Of a stretch of 64,000 bases of DNA, positions 11,114 to 20,049 are shown one piece after another. The translations under genes and the position numbers were made by a program. How positions within the stretch are numbered: the first letter of the stretch is position 1; each line of letters starts with the position of its first letter. Where the stretch lies: NCBI GenBank assembly GCA_902984215.1, contig CADWAF010002106.1:62001-126000 (forward strand), in the 5' to 3' direction. A model generated the notes under the pieces. That model worked only from the letters and a program-made list of their open reading frames with translations. It made no database searches and was not told where the DNA came from. Source of the DNA: Willaertia magna (taxonomy: Eukaryota > Heterolobosea > Eutetramitea > Acrasida > Naegleriidae).

Positions 11114-11433
11114 TTAACATGTTATTTTTTTTAATTTTTTTTTGGGTGTTTTTTGACAAATGAAAGTTTTACGGTTTTTTGATTCAAAAGGATTGTTTTT
11201 TAAATTAGAATGTTTTAAGGAATTTCCTTCTTTTGTAGAATACTTTAATGTTTTAAAAGAGGTACAGTTCTTCTTCATGAAACTCTTTTTATTATATAAA
11301 GCATTATCGTTGTTCTGCAAAATTGTTGTTATAAGAATGACACAACTGTGTTTTGTAGTCCTAATTACCTTCTATACTGAAGGCATTGAAAGGCTTGTTA
11401 GAATTCATCATATTATTAGAATTAAGTCTTCTT
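11114..11433. other. Intergenic region between kinase 5' end and Rab-like gene 3' end
   Basis: These 320 bp hold the kinase upstream region and the 3' flank of the Rab-like gene. A 68-codon Lys/Asn-rich open frame on the minus strand (11320-11114) stops at the base next to the kinase ATG. Its composition looks like untranslated AT-rich DNA, so I do not call it a gene; a long upstream ORF is possible. I see no other element. Confidence 0.4.
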
Positions 11434-12780
11434 CTATCGGTTAATTGCATAGGGATTGACTGTTCCAATCGTTTTGTTGTTGTTGGGCAGTGAAGAAGCA
11501 CTTGTGGCGACCTTCGAGGCAGAGTTGACAGAAGTTGATCCACCACAACATGAAGATTGTTTAGGCTTCATCTGAGAACTATTGGTAGTAGAAGTACTAC
11601 TTGTGGTAGTTATTGAAAAATCTTCCTCTTCATTGGGTTTTATCGTTTGATCCTTAAGTAAAGAAGGAAGTAAGTCGAATTGTTGTTTCCTTAATTTCGT
11701 TTTCTCTATCAACTTTCTAGAAATTGTTAAAAACATATCATCTATTCCTTCATTCGTTTTAGAACTAGTTTCGAAATATAATGCTCCAACTTGTTTTGCG
11801 TAAGAAATCATTTCATAGAAGGGGTGGCTTGTTAGATCAAAAGACACTTCGCAATCAACAACGCTATTAGGAGAAGAACTTCCTATTGAATTCACGGAAG
11901 AGGTATTACTTGTTGTAGTATGAGTAGAAAGTACAGAAGGAGAGGAATGAGTTGGTGAATAAACAGAATGAGTAAGTATAGAAGAAGTGATTGCATCCTC
12001 ATGACCACTAGCGCTACTTAAAAGTCCACCAAAAGGAATATTAGGATAACTATTTGAAGTAGTAATATTGGAATGAATGGATGAATCCATTGAGGGCGGA
12101 GGTAGCGAGGCTGAAGAAGCTGTTTTCATAAATTTCTTCCATTCTTTCGTCTCTTTTAACATATCTACCTTAGTACATATTATCGCTAACAAAATATCAT
12201 CATCTGCATGCATCTTTACATCTTTTATCCAATTCTTTACACTTTCCGCAGTTTGTTTCCTAGAACAATCAAAACACACAACTGCGCATGCGGCATTCCT
12301 GTAGTACATCGGAATCATGGACTAGTTTTCATGTAGAATAATTGATATTATTATTTAAACATTCAAAATATACTTACTCTAAATCTTTCTTGTCCAGCGC
12401 TGTATGCGATTATTAATTTTCATTGAAAATCAATGAATGATTAAATAATAAAGTAAATAAAGAGTTCTACTTTTAAAATCAATACTTACGTGTCCCAGAT
12501 TTGTAAAGTAAGTATATTTTGATCAACTTTTAATTTCTTTGTTGAAAATGTAGCTCCGATCGTTGGATGTTGAGGTTTAAATTTATTCGTATTATATCTT
12601 AAAATTCTATTAAAATAAATATCATTAATCACAAATATTAATAACAAACAATTTATTAATTAAAACTACCACTTACAAACTAGTTTTCCCAACCGAGCTG
12701 TCGCCAACTAAAATAATTTTGAACATCATCTCATTCTTCTTTTGGTGTGGAGAAAAATTCCCACCATAATGACTACTCAT
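11434..12780 (-). CDS. Rab-family small GTPase with long Ser/Thr insert and internal CC motif
   Basis: Four exons: 12780-12677, 12606-12490, 12399-12378 (only 22 nt) and 12321-11434, giving 376 residues. G-motifs: G1 GDSSVGKTS (26-34), switch I PTIGATFST (49-57), G3 WDTAGQERF (72-80, completed by the 22-nt exon), G4 TKVD (131-134, Thr instead of the usual Asn) and G5 ETSSK (265-269). Flanking residues such as SMIPMYYRNA suggest the Rab5/Rab21/Rab22 branch of endosomal Rabs. Between G4 and G5 lies a ~95-residue Ser/Thr/Asn-rich insert, so the protein is nearly twice normal Rab length. A CC pair that would normally be the prenylated C-terminus occurs at 339-340 and is followed by 36 more residues. 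TKxD also occurs in Rho-family GTPases and is compatible with nucleotide binding. Confidence 0.86.
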
Positions 12781-13084
12781 TTTTTAAGATGGTGTTGTTA
12801 TTGATTCGTGAAATGCAACGGACAGTTAATAAACAGTAAAAAAGTTTGATTTAAAGGTCATTTGCTGGTCAGGGAAGAAAAGAGAGCTGATAATCCATGG
12901 GTTTCATTGTCAAGTATTAGGCTAAAAGTAAAAAATTGCACCTTAATCAGTGAATAATTTTACAAGGAAAATAGTTTGATTATTTTATTACAAATACAGC
13001 AGTAATTTTAATTAAATTCATTGGTAAACAAACTAATTACAGTTATGTTTTAATGCATTGGAGATAGATTTGAATTGCTAACTT
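12781..13084. other. Intergenic, upstream of Rab-like gene
   Basis: These 304 bp hold the promoter of the minus-strand Rab-like gene and the 3' flank of the small gene ending at 13085. I see no ORF, RNA gene, strong palindrome or repeat. Confidence 0.4.
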
Positions 13085-13375
13085 TTAGTCTTGTTCTTGT
13101 ACATCAATTTGTTTGTCTTTTGGAGAAATTGGCTTGTCAGAAGGTTTAGCCTTCTTTGGTTCAAATTGTTTGTCTTTTGGAAAATCATCTGGTCCCCACT
13201 CTGTTGTTGGTTTAGAATGTGATGGATTTCGAACTACTTCTCCACTTCTTATAATTCTTTCCACTTCACTTCTTGCATCTTTAAATATTAAATTGGAATG
13301 AAATGATTTTTTATAAAAGAGAATGTGTTGTTTAAAGTAAGGAACGAAGTGATTTATTTTTGAGAAGGAAGGCAT
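13085..13375 (-). CDS. Small hypothetical protein with mitochondrial-type N-terminus
   Basis: A 96-residue single-exon ORF. The first ~35 residues are rich in Ser, Lys, Phe and His, contain no acidic residue before Asp33, and could form an amphipathic targeting helix. The C-terminal half is charged and proline-rich, with two related segments, FPKDKQFEPKKAKP and ISPKDKQIDVQE. I do not recognise the family; a mitochondrial matrix or inner-membrane accessory protein is a guess from the N-terminus. The codon usage and composition resemble real genes of the window, and an ordinary divergent promoter separates it from the next gene. Confidence 0.55.
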   Translation of the reverse strand: MPSFSKINHFVPYFKQHILFYKKSFHSNLIFKDARSEVERIIRSGEVVRNPSHSKPTTEWGPDDFPKDKQFEPKKAKPSDKPISPKDKQIDVQEQD

Positions 13376-13771
13376 TGTTGTGACACTCTTTTTCTGTTTT
13401 TTATTATTGTCAACTTTTATAACATTAATTTTAAAGTTGTTTCAAATAAGGCATTAAAATAAAAAGTAAATTTCCTTTTTATGTTTGGTGATTTCAGTCA
13501 CTGCAAACACAGTAAAAACAAATAAACTTTTACAAAAAGTCATTGTATAAATTATTTAAAGCAGCTTATGCCAAACTCGAAAATGATCCACAAAAATTTG
13601 TAATCCGTATAATTGGTCTCAGGAAGATTTGATGGAGAAAATGTGACACAATTTAAATTCTGCGGTTACAAAAAAAACTCGCGATTTTTTATGCTGAAAG
13701 AATACTTTATAAAACTAACAAGTCTTTATTTAAAACAAATCCAAATTCAAAAAAAAATCAAGTCACAAAGA
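13376..13771. other. Divergent intergenic region
   Basis: These 396 bp lie between the small mitochondrial-type gene and the GPx-like gene. An open frame runs upstream of the chosen GPx-like start to 13613, but the first codon there is TTG. The in-frame ATG at 13691 would add 27 residues. I see no palindrome, TATA box or RNA gene. Confidence 0.35.
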
Positions 13772-14464
13772 ATGCAAAAGACATTAGCTTCTATTGCTTT
13801 AAAGCGTGCATCTATCAAAGGATTGTTTGCAAAGAAAACATCTTCAATGATAAGCTCTTTCAGTACTATCTATAGCCACAGTAGCCACTATCATATGAAT
13901 AATGGTTTTAGAACAATTAATTTCTATGATTTTTATGCTAAAGATTTAGTTCATAACAAAGATATTTCATTTTCCAATTTAAGAGGAAAGGTAACTTTTG
14001 TAACTTGTGTAAATATGTTAAATCCTAATGCTAAACATTATTTACAAGAATTACAAAAATTAAAACAAAAAAGATCTAACGAAGATTTTGAAATTTTAGT
14101 TTATGCCATCTTTGGAAAGTCAGACAATAAGCAAAACAATACCTTAAATGCCATTCAAAGATTTATATCTTCTTGTAGCAATGACAACAATGTAAATTAC
14201 AACAATAACGTAGCTCAAATGAAACAAATTGATGATTTACTAAGCGATTTAAAGATCCTTAAAGAAAAGTATACAGATAATCCATATGAACCAAATGAAG
14301 CATTAGAATATTTACAAAACTATAGAGATGGTTTTGAGAAGAATATTATTGAAGATTTTGAAAAGTTTATTATTTCAAAAGAAGGGAAATTAATTATGAG
14401 AGGAGGAAATAACACAAAATTAACAGAGATTGAAGAAAATGTTGAAAAGGCAATGCATAAATAA
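13772..14464 (+). CDS. Degenerate glutathione-peroxidase-like protein, probably mitochondrial
   Basis: From the ATG at 13772 the protein has 230 residues. The start was chosen because it begins a basic, Ser-rich presequence without acidic residues (MQKTLASIALKRASIKG), typical of mitochondrial import. Residues ~50-100 follow the glutathione peroxidase N-terminal pattern (INFYDFYAKD ... NLRGKVTFVTCVN ... YLQELQKL). The C-terminus has the family's late motif (FEKFIISKEGKLIMR). The peroxidatic Cys/Sec of the family falls on Asn84 in my by-eye alignment, and the usual catalytic Gln and Trp are not visible. Cys79 lies nearby but off-register. So the fold is probably conserved while peroxidase activity is doubtful. 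A central Asn-rich insert (~140-165) is also unusual. A diverged thioredoxin-fold protein of another family is the alternative. Confidence 0.6.
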   Translation: MQKTLASIALKRASIKGLFAKKTSSMISSFSTIYSHSSHYHMNNGFRTINFYDFYAKDLVHNKDISFSNLRGKVTFVTCVNMLNPNAKHYLQELQKLKQKRSNEDFEILVYAIFGKSDNKQNNTLNAIQRFISSCSNDNNVNYNNNVAQMKQIDDLLSDLKILKEKYTDNPYEPNEALEYLQNYRDGFEKNIIEDFEKFIISKEGKLIMRGGNNTKLTEIEENVEKAMHK

Positions 14465-14506
14465 TTATTCATTACTTTTAATTTGTAAAATATTGTAACA
14501 TATAAA

Positions 14507-15757
14507 TTATACCAATTCATCAGATGAACTATAATCATCTTCATCACTTTCTTCATCACTTTCAAAACCTTTTCTAGAACGATGATAATGAGATCCATGA
14601 CGATGTTTATTCTCTTCTTTTCTCTCTTCAGGTAAAATATGTGAAAATGTTTCCTTTTGCATTTCAATTATATTTTCATAAGGTAAAATAGTTTTATATT
14701 TATAACCATCTGTACCAAAGTTATCTTCAATAGGGAAAGGCCATTTCCATAAAGTTTGACCTAGAAATTGTTTCATATTTTCAAATATAGATAATTGATA
14801 GAAATTTAAATATTTTAAATGTTCCTTATTTAATTTTTTTAATTTAGCTCTATTTCTTTTATCACTTAATTGATAATTTTCAATTGATGTTTGATTGGAA
14901 CAAATTAAATAAGTATTCCAACCAAAGAACATTGTAACCATACAAGACATTGGTAATAAAAAAACATTAAATATAATTAATAAAAGAAATGTTATAACAT
15001 TCAATTGTTGTATATCTCTTGACATTTGAATACCTGTTAAAATTGATAATATAAAAAAGTGACCCATTGCAATGACTTTCAAAAATAATAATTAAATAAT
15101 TAAATAAATTAAATTCTTACCTAAATAAAATAAAAATAAATAAAAAAATTTATGATTTCTTAATCCAACAACATTATTTACCCAAACACAATAATGATCC
15201 ATTCGTAAAATTAATTTCTTTTGTACAGAAGAGAAATGAGCTCTTGGTGGAATCGTTAAACCAGTTTTGGCGCAATATTTTGGATCGCCATTCTTTTGTG
15301 GATCTAATTTTAAAATTAATTTTAATTCTTCTTCATTAAAATTTTCTTGCCAATTAGGTTCAACTTCACCTGGTGGAGTTTTCATACATTTAAAATAGTT
15401 TGTTAATAAAAGAGTAATTTCTATTAAACCAAATAATTGATTGAAAATATGTAAGAAAAAAGTAGTATTGGAAGAATTTGAATCAATTGGGAAGGCTGTT
15501 GGAACAAAAAAGATTGCTCCAGAAATATATGCTCCGATTGAAACACATGATATAAATGTTGGTAAAATTGAATTTTGACAACACTTCAATATTGGTTCAC
15601 ACATTTCATCTCCTTTTCCCATTACTCTATTCTTTCTTTTATTCGATTTTTTTATTGGATTTGTTATCGATGATGAATCCGTCATTATTGATGATGAAAT
15701 GATACTCTGACTATTATTATTTATTATAGTTGTGCTCTCCTTGATATTATCTGTCAT
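14507..15757 (-). CDS. DHYC-type protein S-acyltransferase (zDHHC family) with degenerate zinc-binding region
   Basis: Two exons, 15757-15121 and 15075-14507, with a 45-nt intron in phase 1, giving 401 residues. Four hydrophobic segments are visible: ~63-88, ~105-122, ~203-226 and ~235-265. The cytosolic Cys-rich domain sits between the second and third, as in the family. The active motif reads DHYC (187-190) followed by VWVNN. DHYC is known from active yeast members such as Akr1. The surrounding zinc ligands are mostly replaced: C162 and H174 remain, while positions normally Cys are T165, S176, Q179, L182 and V196. After the last membrane segment, NQTSIEN occupies the place of the TTxE motif. 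The C-terminal tail is acidic and Ser-rich. The family palmitoylates cytosolic proteins at membranes; whether this one is active is open. The stop lies 42 bp from the convergent GPx-like gene. Confidence 0.8.
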
Positions 15758-15925
15758 TCAATTATTTAGTGTATAATTGAAAATGTAGGAAGGCAATTTT
15801 TTTGATTTGATAAATGTAACCAATGGCTCATAAATCAAGGCAGCTTAGCCTTCGGAAAGACATTCTGAATAAGATGCTTGGGAATTGAACTAATTTTGAA
15901 AAAACAGTATTTATTATAAAACAAT

Positions 15926-16454
15926 TTAGATTTCTTTCATATCAACAATCTTTTCAATACCCATAGCACATAAAAGAACAACAGATAAATCAACACCATC
16001 CTTGTGTGCTTGGACTAATTTTTCCTTTAAAACTTTATCTTCTTCTGTTTCGTTTGGTAATTTGACATCATCCTTTTCGGTACCATCATCTAATAATAAA
16101 TGTACATATCCTTGATTATCAATATCTAAAACTTGATATTCGTTTCTTGTAACGTTTGGAACAGGTAAATTGTGGGAAGTTGGACAAACGTCTTCATATT
16201 TTTTACCAGTGAAGATATCTACAGCCATAATGTTAGCCTTTGCGTGACCGTGTTTACCAGTCTTTGATGTAGTAATTTCGATAATTTTACATGGTTTATC
16301 TTTGATTAAAACGTGGCCACCCTTCTTTAAGGAACCTGCTTGGCATGGATAAGTATGGGATGCACCAGAGGATGCTTGTTCAAATTCTTCGTCTGTTTTT
16401 CAATGATGAAGAGATAAGCAAAAAATGAAGGTTGAATAAATACTTACCAGACAT
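15926..16454 (-). CDS. EIF5A: Translation factor eIF5A
   Basis: Two exons, 16454-16448 (only 7 coding nt, encoding Met-Ser and one base of Asp3) and 16392-15926, joined across a 55-nt GTAAGT..CAG intron; 157 residues in total. The N-terminal domain contains TTSKTGKHGHAKAN, in which Lys49 is the site that becomes hypusine. Flanking KKGGHVLIKDKPCKIIEI and the C-terminal OB-fold domain match eukaryotic eIF5A throughout. The hypusinated protein binds the ribosomal E site and promotes peptide bond formation at poor substrates and termination. Length is normal for the family. The tiny first exon means the start codon cannot be found from the main open frame, which would begin falsely at an internal Met (16228). 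Confidence 0.97.
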
Positions 16455-16684
16455 ATTGTTGTATTTTTTTTGAGGACGTTTTTGAATTTTATGAACATTT
16501 ACCTTTGTAAATACTCATCCAATAGGACTGCAACGTTTTCTTTTATTACAACAAGCAATAAAAAGCTATGCCAAGCAAAAAACCAAATTGTTTTTTATTT
16601 ACGATTCAAAACTCAAAAGTAATATTTATTTTTGTATTATGGACACTCAAAGATAATTATAAGCTTTTCATATAAATAACGATC

Positions 16685-19600
16685 TTAATTTGTGTAGTAT
16701 TGAGTATCTTCTTCTTTACTATTATTACTGTTAGGTAGTGTTTCTTCTTGTAAATGTTCAATGAAATGCTCTTTTTCATCGTCTGTGGCATCTTCTGTAG
16801 CTTGTTCAATACTTATCGAATGCTCATCAAAGTCATCCTTCTCAGAACGACTTAGGGAAGACTGGATATCCATGTCAAAGAATGATGTAGACTTTTGTAC
16901 TAATAAATGAAGAACATAAGTATAAACTTCTTCCCTTGCTCTTTTGCCCCACACAAAATCATTATGTTTAAATCCATCAATTTTCTTTGCATAAATTAAA
17001 CTGTATTTTAATTCATTAAGCAAATATTCTTCTATATCTTTTGGGTTCGCCAAATAATCTTGACTACCATAAAAAATTGCTATTGGAACGTCAACTATTT
17101 TCTTTAAATCATATTCTTCCACTACTTCAGTCATACTAGGACCAGTGAATGCTTGTAGCTTGCCAGATTTTATAATTTGTGACCAATGCACTAAGTTTTG
17201 AAAAGAAGTTGGAGATGGTTCAAATTTTGAAAGGATTGGTAGCATTGTATGATCTAAATCACAATCTGTAAGTAATGTCCATGCTTCATTGAATACAGAT
17301 TGAGTAAACTTTGGCAAGAATGACCTACTAATAACTGTGTGACCTATTTCACCTAAGCCTAATCCACCTAACGCTGAAAACAATACATTCGTATTTAATT
17401 TACAAACCATACCCAGCAATTTACTTGTTTGGTATTTTAAGGTTAGCACTGGAGCTAAGGCAATAAATATATTAAACTTTTTTTGAATTTCTGGATATAA
17501 AGTTAATCCAATAAAACATTGTGTAGTTCCCTGAGAGTGTCCTACATAACTCATATTTTCTACTTGGGTATACTTCAAAACATAATTAATTTGAGCTGGA
17601 AAATCATATTTAGCCATCTCAACAAACGAAAATTTCCAAAATTTCGAATCAGAACTGGACAGTGAAATATGTTTTCTACAAAATTGAACACCACGATTAT
17701 TACCTAGCCAAACATCAAAACCTGCATTGGCCAACATAAAGGCGAGACTGTATTTCTTTCCACCAACGATCCATGCACTTGAGGAATTACAAACACCATG
17801 TTGCAGAAATACAACAGGTCTCTTTTTTGCCTTTCTAGCAGTCAACTCTTCTTTAGTTAAAATTTCCTCAGGAAATAGTTTTAGGGATTCGAGATCACCA
17901 TAAGGTATTCTATGCATTTGTAATATATAACCATCTGCTGTTATCGTTTCATGTTTTTCTATTGGAAATCCTTGTTCATTTACAAAATGAAATATGGATT
18001 CTTGTTCCAAGTCAAAATGTGATAATTTTACTTTACCTCCAACAAGCGACTTATCTTTTGGACTCTTATTACTTGATGATTCAGTAATAATATACTTTTG
18101 TGATGGAATATCTAAAATTTCATTAAACTTTTGTTGGTCAGGGATTACTACTTCCCATTCTGACATGTTTTTCTTTTCATTTTCTATTGTTTTTAATGCC
18201 TCATCAACTGTAATATTGTTTAAACTCTCCACAATATCAGTAACATAACTCCTTTCTTTTTCATCTAACTTTATTCTTTCTTCAACCTCTGATATTACAT
18301 AAAAAGGCGTCCATTTACTTATTAACTTTATAACTTCACTTTCCTTACCAAATTCTTCTCTTGCAATTTGTAATGGTACCTTTAAATAATTATCTTTTGT
18401 TGTTAATGCGTCATCCAAGATATTTAAAGCTTTATATTGTTCCAAAAGCACTTCTAATATCTCTGGATTGCCAAGTTTAGCAGCGTAATGAAATAAATTT
18501 CTTCCTTGATGATCAACATTTTGAAGTATTGAAACGAAAGAAGGTTCTACACACTTCAATGTATTTAAACCTTCTTGATATTTCTTTGGAATGTGATATT
18601 TCTTTACAAAAGAACCATTTTCATCATCTAACTTCATAAAATAATAAAGTACTACATTTAATAATTCTAATCTATTCATCTTCACAATCATATGTAAAAT
18701 ACTTTCTCTAGTTAGTGAAATTGAAAATGGATTTGAACCTTGTTCGATTAAATATTCAAAAGTATTTGATGGACAAAAACAAACAGCATTATGTAAACAA
18801 GTTAATCCATCACTATTCACATCATTAATATCAATTGGTATTAAATGTCTTTCATATTTATCAAAAATTGAGGTTTTTCCAACACCCAAAAACTTTAAAA
18901 ACTTTGCTTTCGTTGCAGAAAGATTATTATTTGAATAAGTACTCTCTTTAGTTATTTGTTCATTATTAGTTTTATTCTGTATTAAAGAAGTAAACATGTC
19001 ATAATAATAACTCAAATCAGATGAATAAGATGATGACTTTTTTAATGGAGGTGGACTGGTACTACCATTATTTTCAGAATTAGTTATTGGAGATGCTGAT
19101 CTAGATTTTGTTGACATTGGTTTCTTCTGTTTTAAATTATTATTTAATAAATTATAATGTATTAAAGAATCTATTATTAATTCAATTAATTCATGATCTC
19201 CTGTTTGACAAGCAATATGTAAAATATTATCATTATATCTACTTGCTCTTTCTATTAACATTAATTTACGAACTATCTCAGGTATATAAATAGATTCTAT
19301 TAAAAGATAATCAATCATTTGTTTATCTACTCGTCTTACAGCTATTTCAAGTAAAGAACATCTTCCCAACATTAAATAATTTACTTTCTTTTTTACAAAT
19401 GTTTTTTCAATAAATTGCTCAAATAACAAATAGGAGTCATCTGTATTATTATTATTTACTTCTGAATTTTTCTTTTTCTTTAAGAGATTATCTAATTCAT
19501 CTACCCTTCCTTGTTTTACATAATTTATTATATGTCTAATTAATTCTCCTTCATTTTGAATTAATAAAATATCTTCTTCTAAATGATTAACTATCATTTC

Positions 19601-19726
19601 CGATACTTTTTCAACCGTATCGTTATTGGTGTTAAGACAATTATTATTGTTAGTATTATTCTCATCATAATTTGATTCGCCATTACCAACAGTTGCTGTT
19701 ATTTCACTTGTCGTCGAAGAAATCAT
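16685..19726 (-). CDS. Ankyrin-repeat protein fused to an acid-lipase-type alpha/beta hydrolase
   Basis: A single-exon 1013-residue protein with two parts. Residues ~60-480 are ankyrin-like, with repeats such as NDNILHIACQTGDHELIELI, DGLTCLHNAVCFC and GRNLFHYAAKLGNPEILEVL, interrupted by a Ser/Asn-rich linker (~200-275). Residues ~575-945 match the lysosomal/gastric acid lipase family: the lipase-associated segment ending in TADGYILQMHRIPYG, LQHGVCNSSSAW (oxyanion region), the nucleophile elbow GHSQG (Ser731), Asp890 in YGSQDY and His921 in FKHND. All triad residues are present. The tail is acidic. There is no signal peptide or membrane segment, so, unlike classical acid lipases, this enzyme should be cytosolic. 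It probably hydrolyses acyl esters; the ankyrin part may tether it to a partner or lipid droplet (inference). Confidence 0.9.
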   Translation of the reverse strand: MISSTTSEITATVGNGESNYDENNTNNNNCLNTNNDTVEKVSEMIVNHLEEDILLIQNEGELIRHIINYVKQGRVDELDNLLKKKKNSEVNNNNTDDSYLLFEQFIEKTFVKKKVNYLMLGRCSLLEIAVRRVDKQMIDYLLIESIYIPEIVRKLMLIERASRYNDNILHIACQTGDHELIELIIDSLIHYNLLNNNLKQKKPMSTKSRSASPITNSENNGSTSPPPLKKSSSYSSDLSYYYDMFTSLIQNKTNNEQITKESTYSNNNLSATKAKFLKFLGVGKTSIFDKYERHLIPIDINDVNSDGLTCLHNAVCFCPSNTFEYLIEQGSNPFSISLTRESILHMIVKMNRLELLNVVLYYFMKLDDENGSFVKKYHIPKKYQEGLNTLKCVEPSFVSILQNVDHQGRNLFHYAAKLGNPEILEVLLEQYKALNILDDALTTKDNYLKVPLQIAREEFGKESEVIKLISKWTPFYVISEVEERIKLDEKERSYVTDIVESLNNITVDEALKTIENEKKNMSEWEVVIPDQQKFNEILDIPSQKYIITESSSNKSPKDKSLVGGKVKLSHFDLEQESIFHFVNEQGFPIEKHETITADGYILQMHRIPYGDLESLKLFPEEILTKEELTARKAKKRPVVFLQHGVCNSSSAWIVGGKKYSLAFMLANAGFDVWLGNNRGVQFCRKHISLSSSDSKFWKFSFVEMAKYDFPAQINYVLKYTQVENMSYVGHSQGTTQCFIGLTLYPEIQKKFNIFIALAPVLTLKYQTSKLLGMVCKLNTNVLFSALGGLGLGEIGHTVISRSFLPKFTQSVFNEAWTLLTDCDLDHTMLPILSKFEPSPTSFQNLVHWSQIIKSGKLQAFTGPSMTEVVEEYDLKKIVDVPIAIFYGSQDYLANPKDIEEYLLNELKYSLIYAKKIDGFKHNDFVWGKRAREEVYTYVLHLLVQKSTSFFDMDIQSSLSRSEKDDFDEHSISIEQATEDATDDEKEHFIEHLQEETLPNSNNSKEEDTQYYTN

Positions 19727-20049
19727 TTTGCATTACCTTCTAAAAGTGATATTGAAGATTCAACTAGTGATTTATAAAACTTTACAACATTAACCTGCTT
19801 TTTGCGAATTTTTTTAATAATCAAACTTTTGTTATAAACTGCCGATAAATAACGAGGCTTTTATTTTCGTTAGTTATTTTTAATTGTTAGCCTTTCGTCT
19901 TTTGTGGAGTGCGAACAATAAGGAAGTAGAAGCAATTAAGATGCTTTTTCAGTAAAGCGAGTATTGATGTTTGTTTTCTTGCAAAGTTTATTGCAATTCT
20001 TTCATTTGCAAATTGATCAATACTTGATGCAAATTAACTCAAGAAAAAA
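19727..20049. other. Divergent intergenic region
   Basis: These 323 bp separate the start codons of the ankyrin-lipase (minus) and RCC1-like (plus) genes, so they must hold both promoters. An A-tract precedes the ATG at 20050. No ORF, RNA gene or clear palindrome is visible. Confidence 0.4.

Noticed and set aside
11114..11320. 68-codon minus-strand ORF ending at the kinase start
   Set aside because: Lys/Asn-rich translation of AT-rich upstream DNA, no recognisable motif; more likely untranslated region.
13613..13771. Longer N-terminus for the GPx-like gene
   Set aside because: The first codon there is TTG, which is not a normal start in eukaryotes; the ATG at 13772 gives a good mitochondrial presequence.
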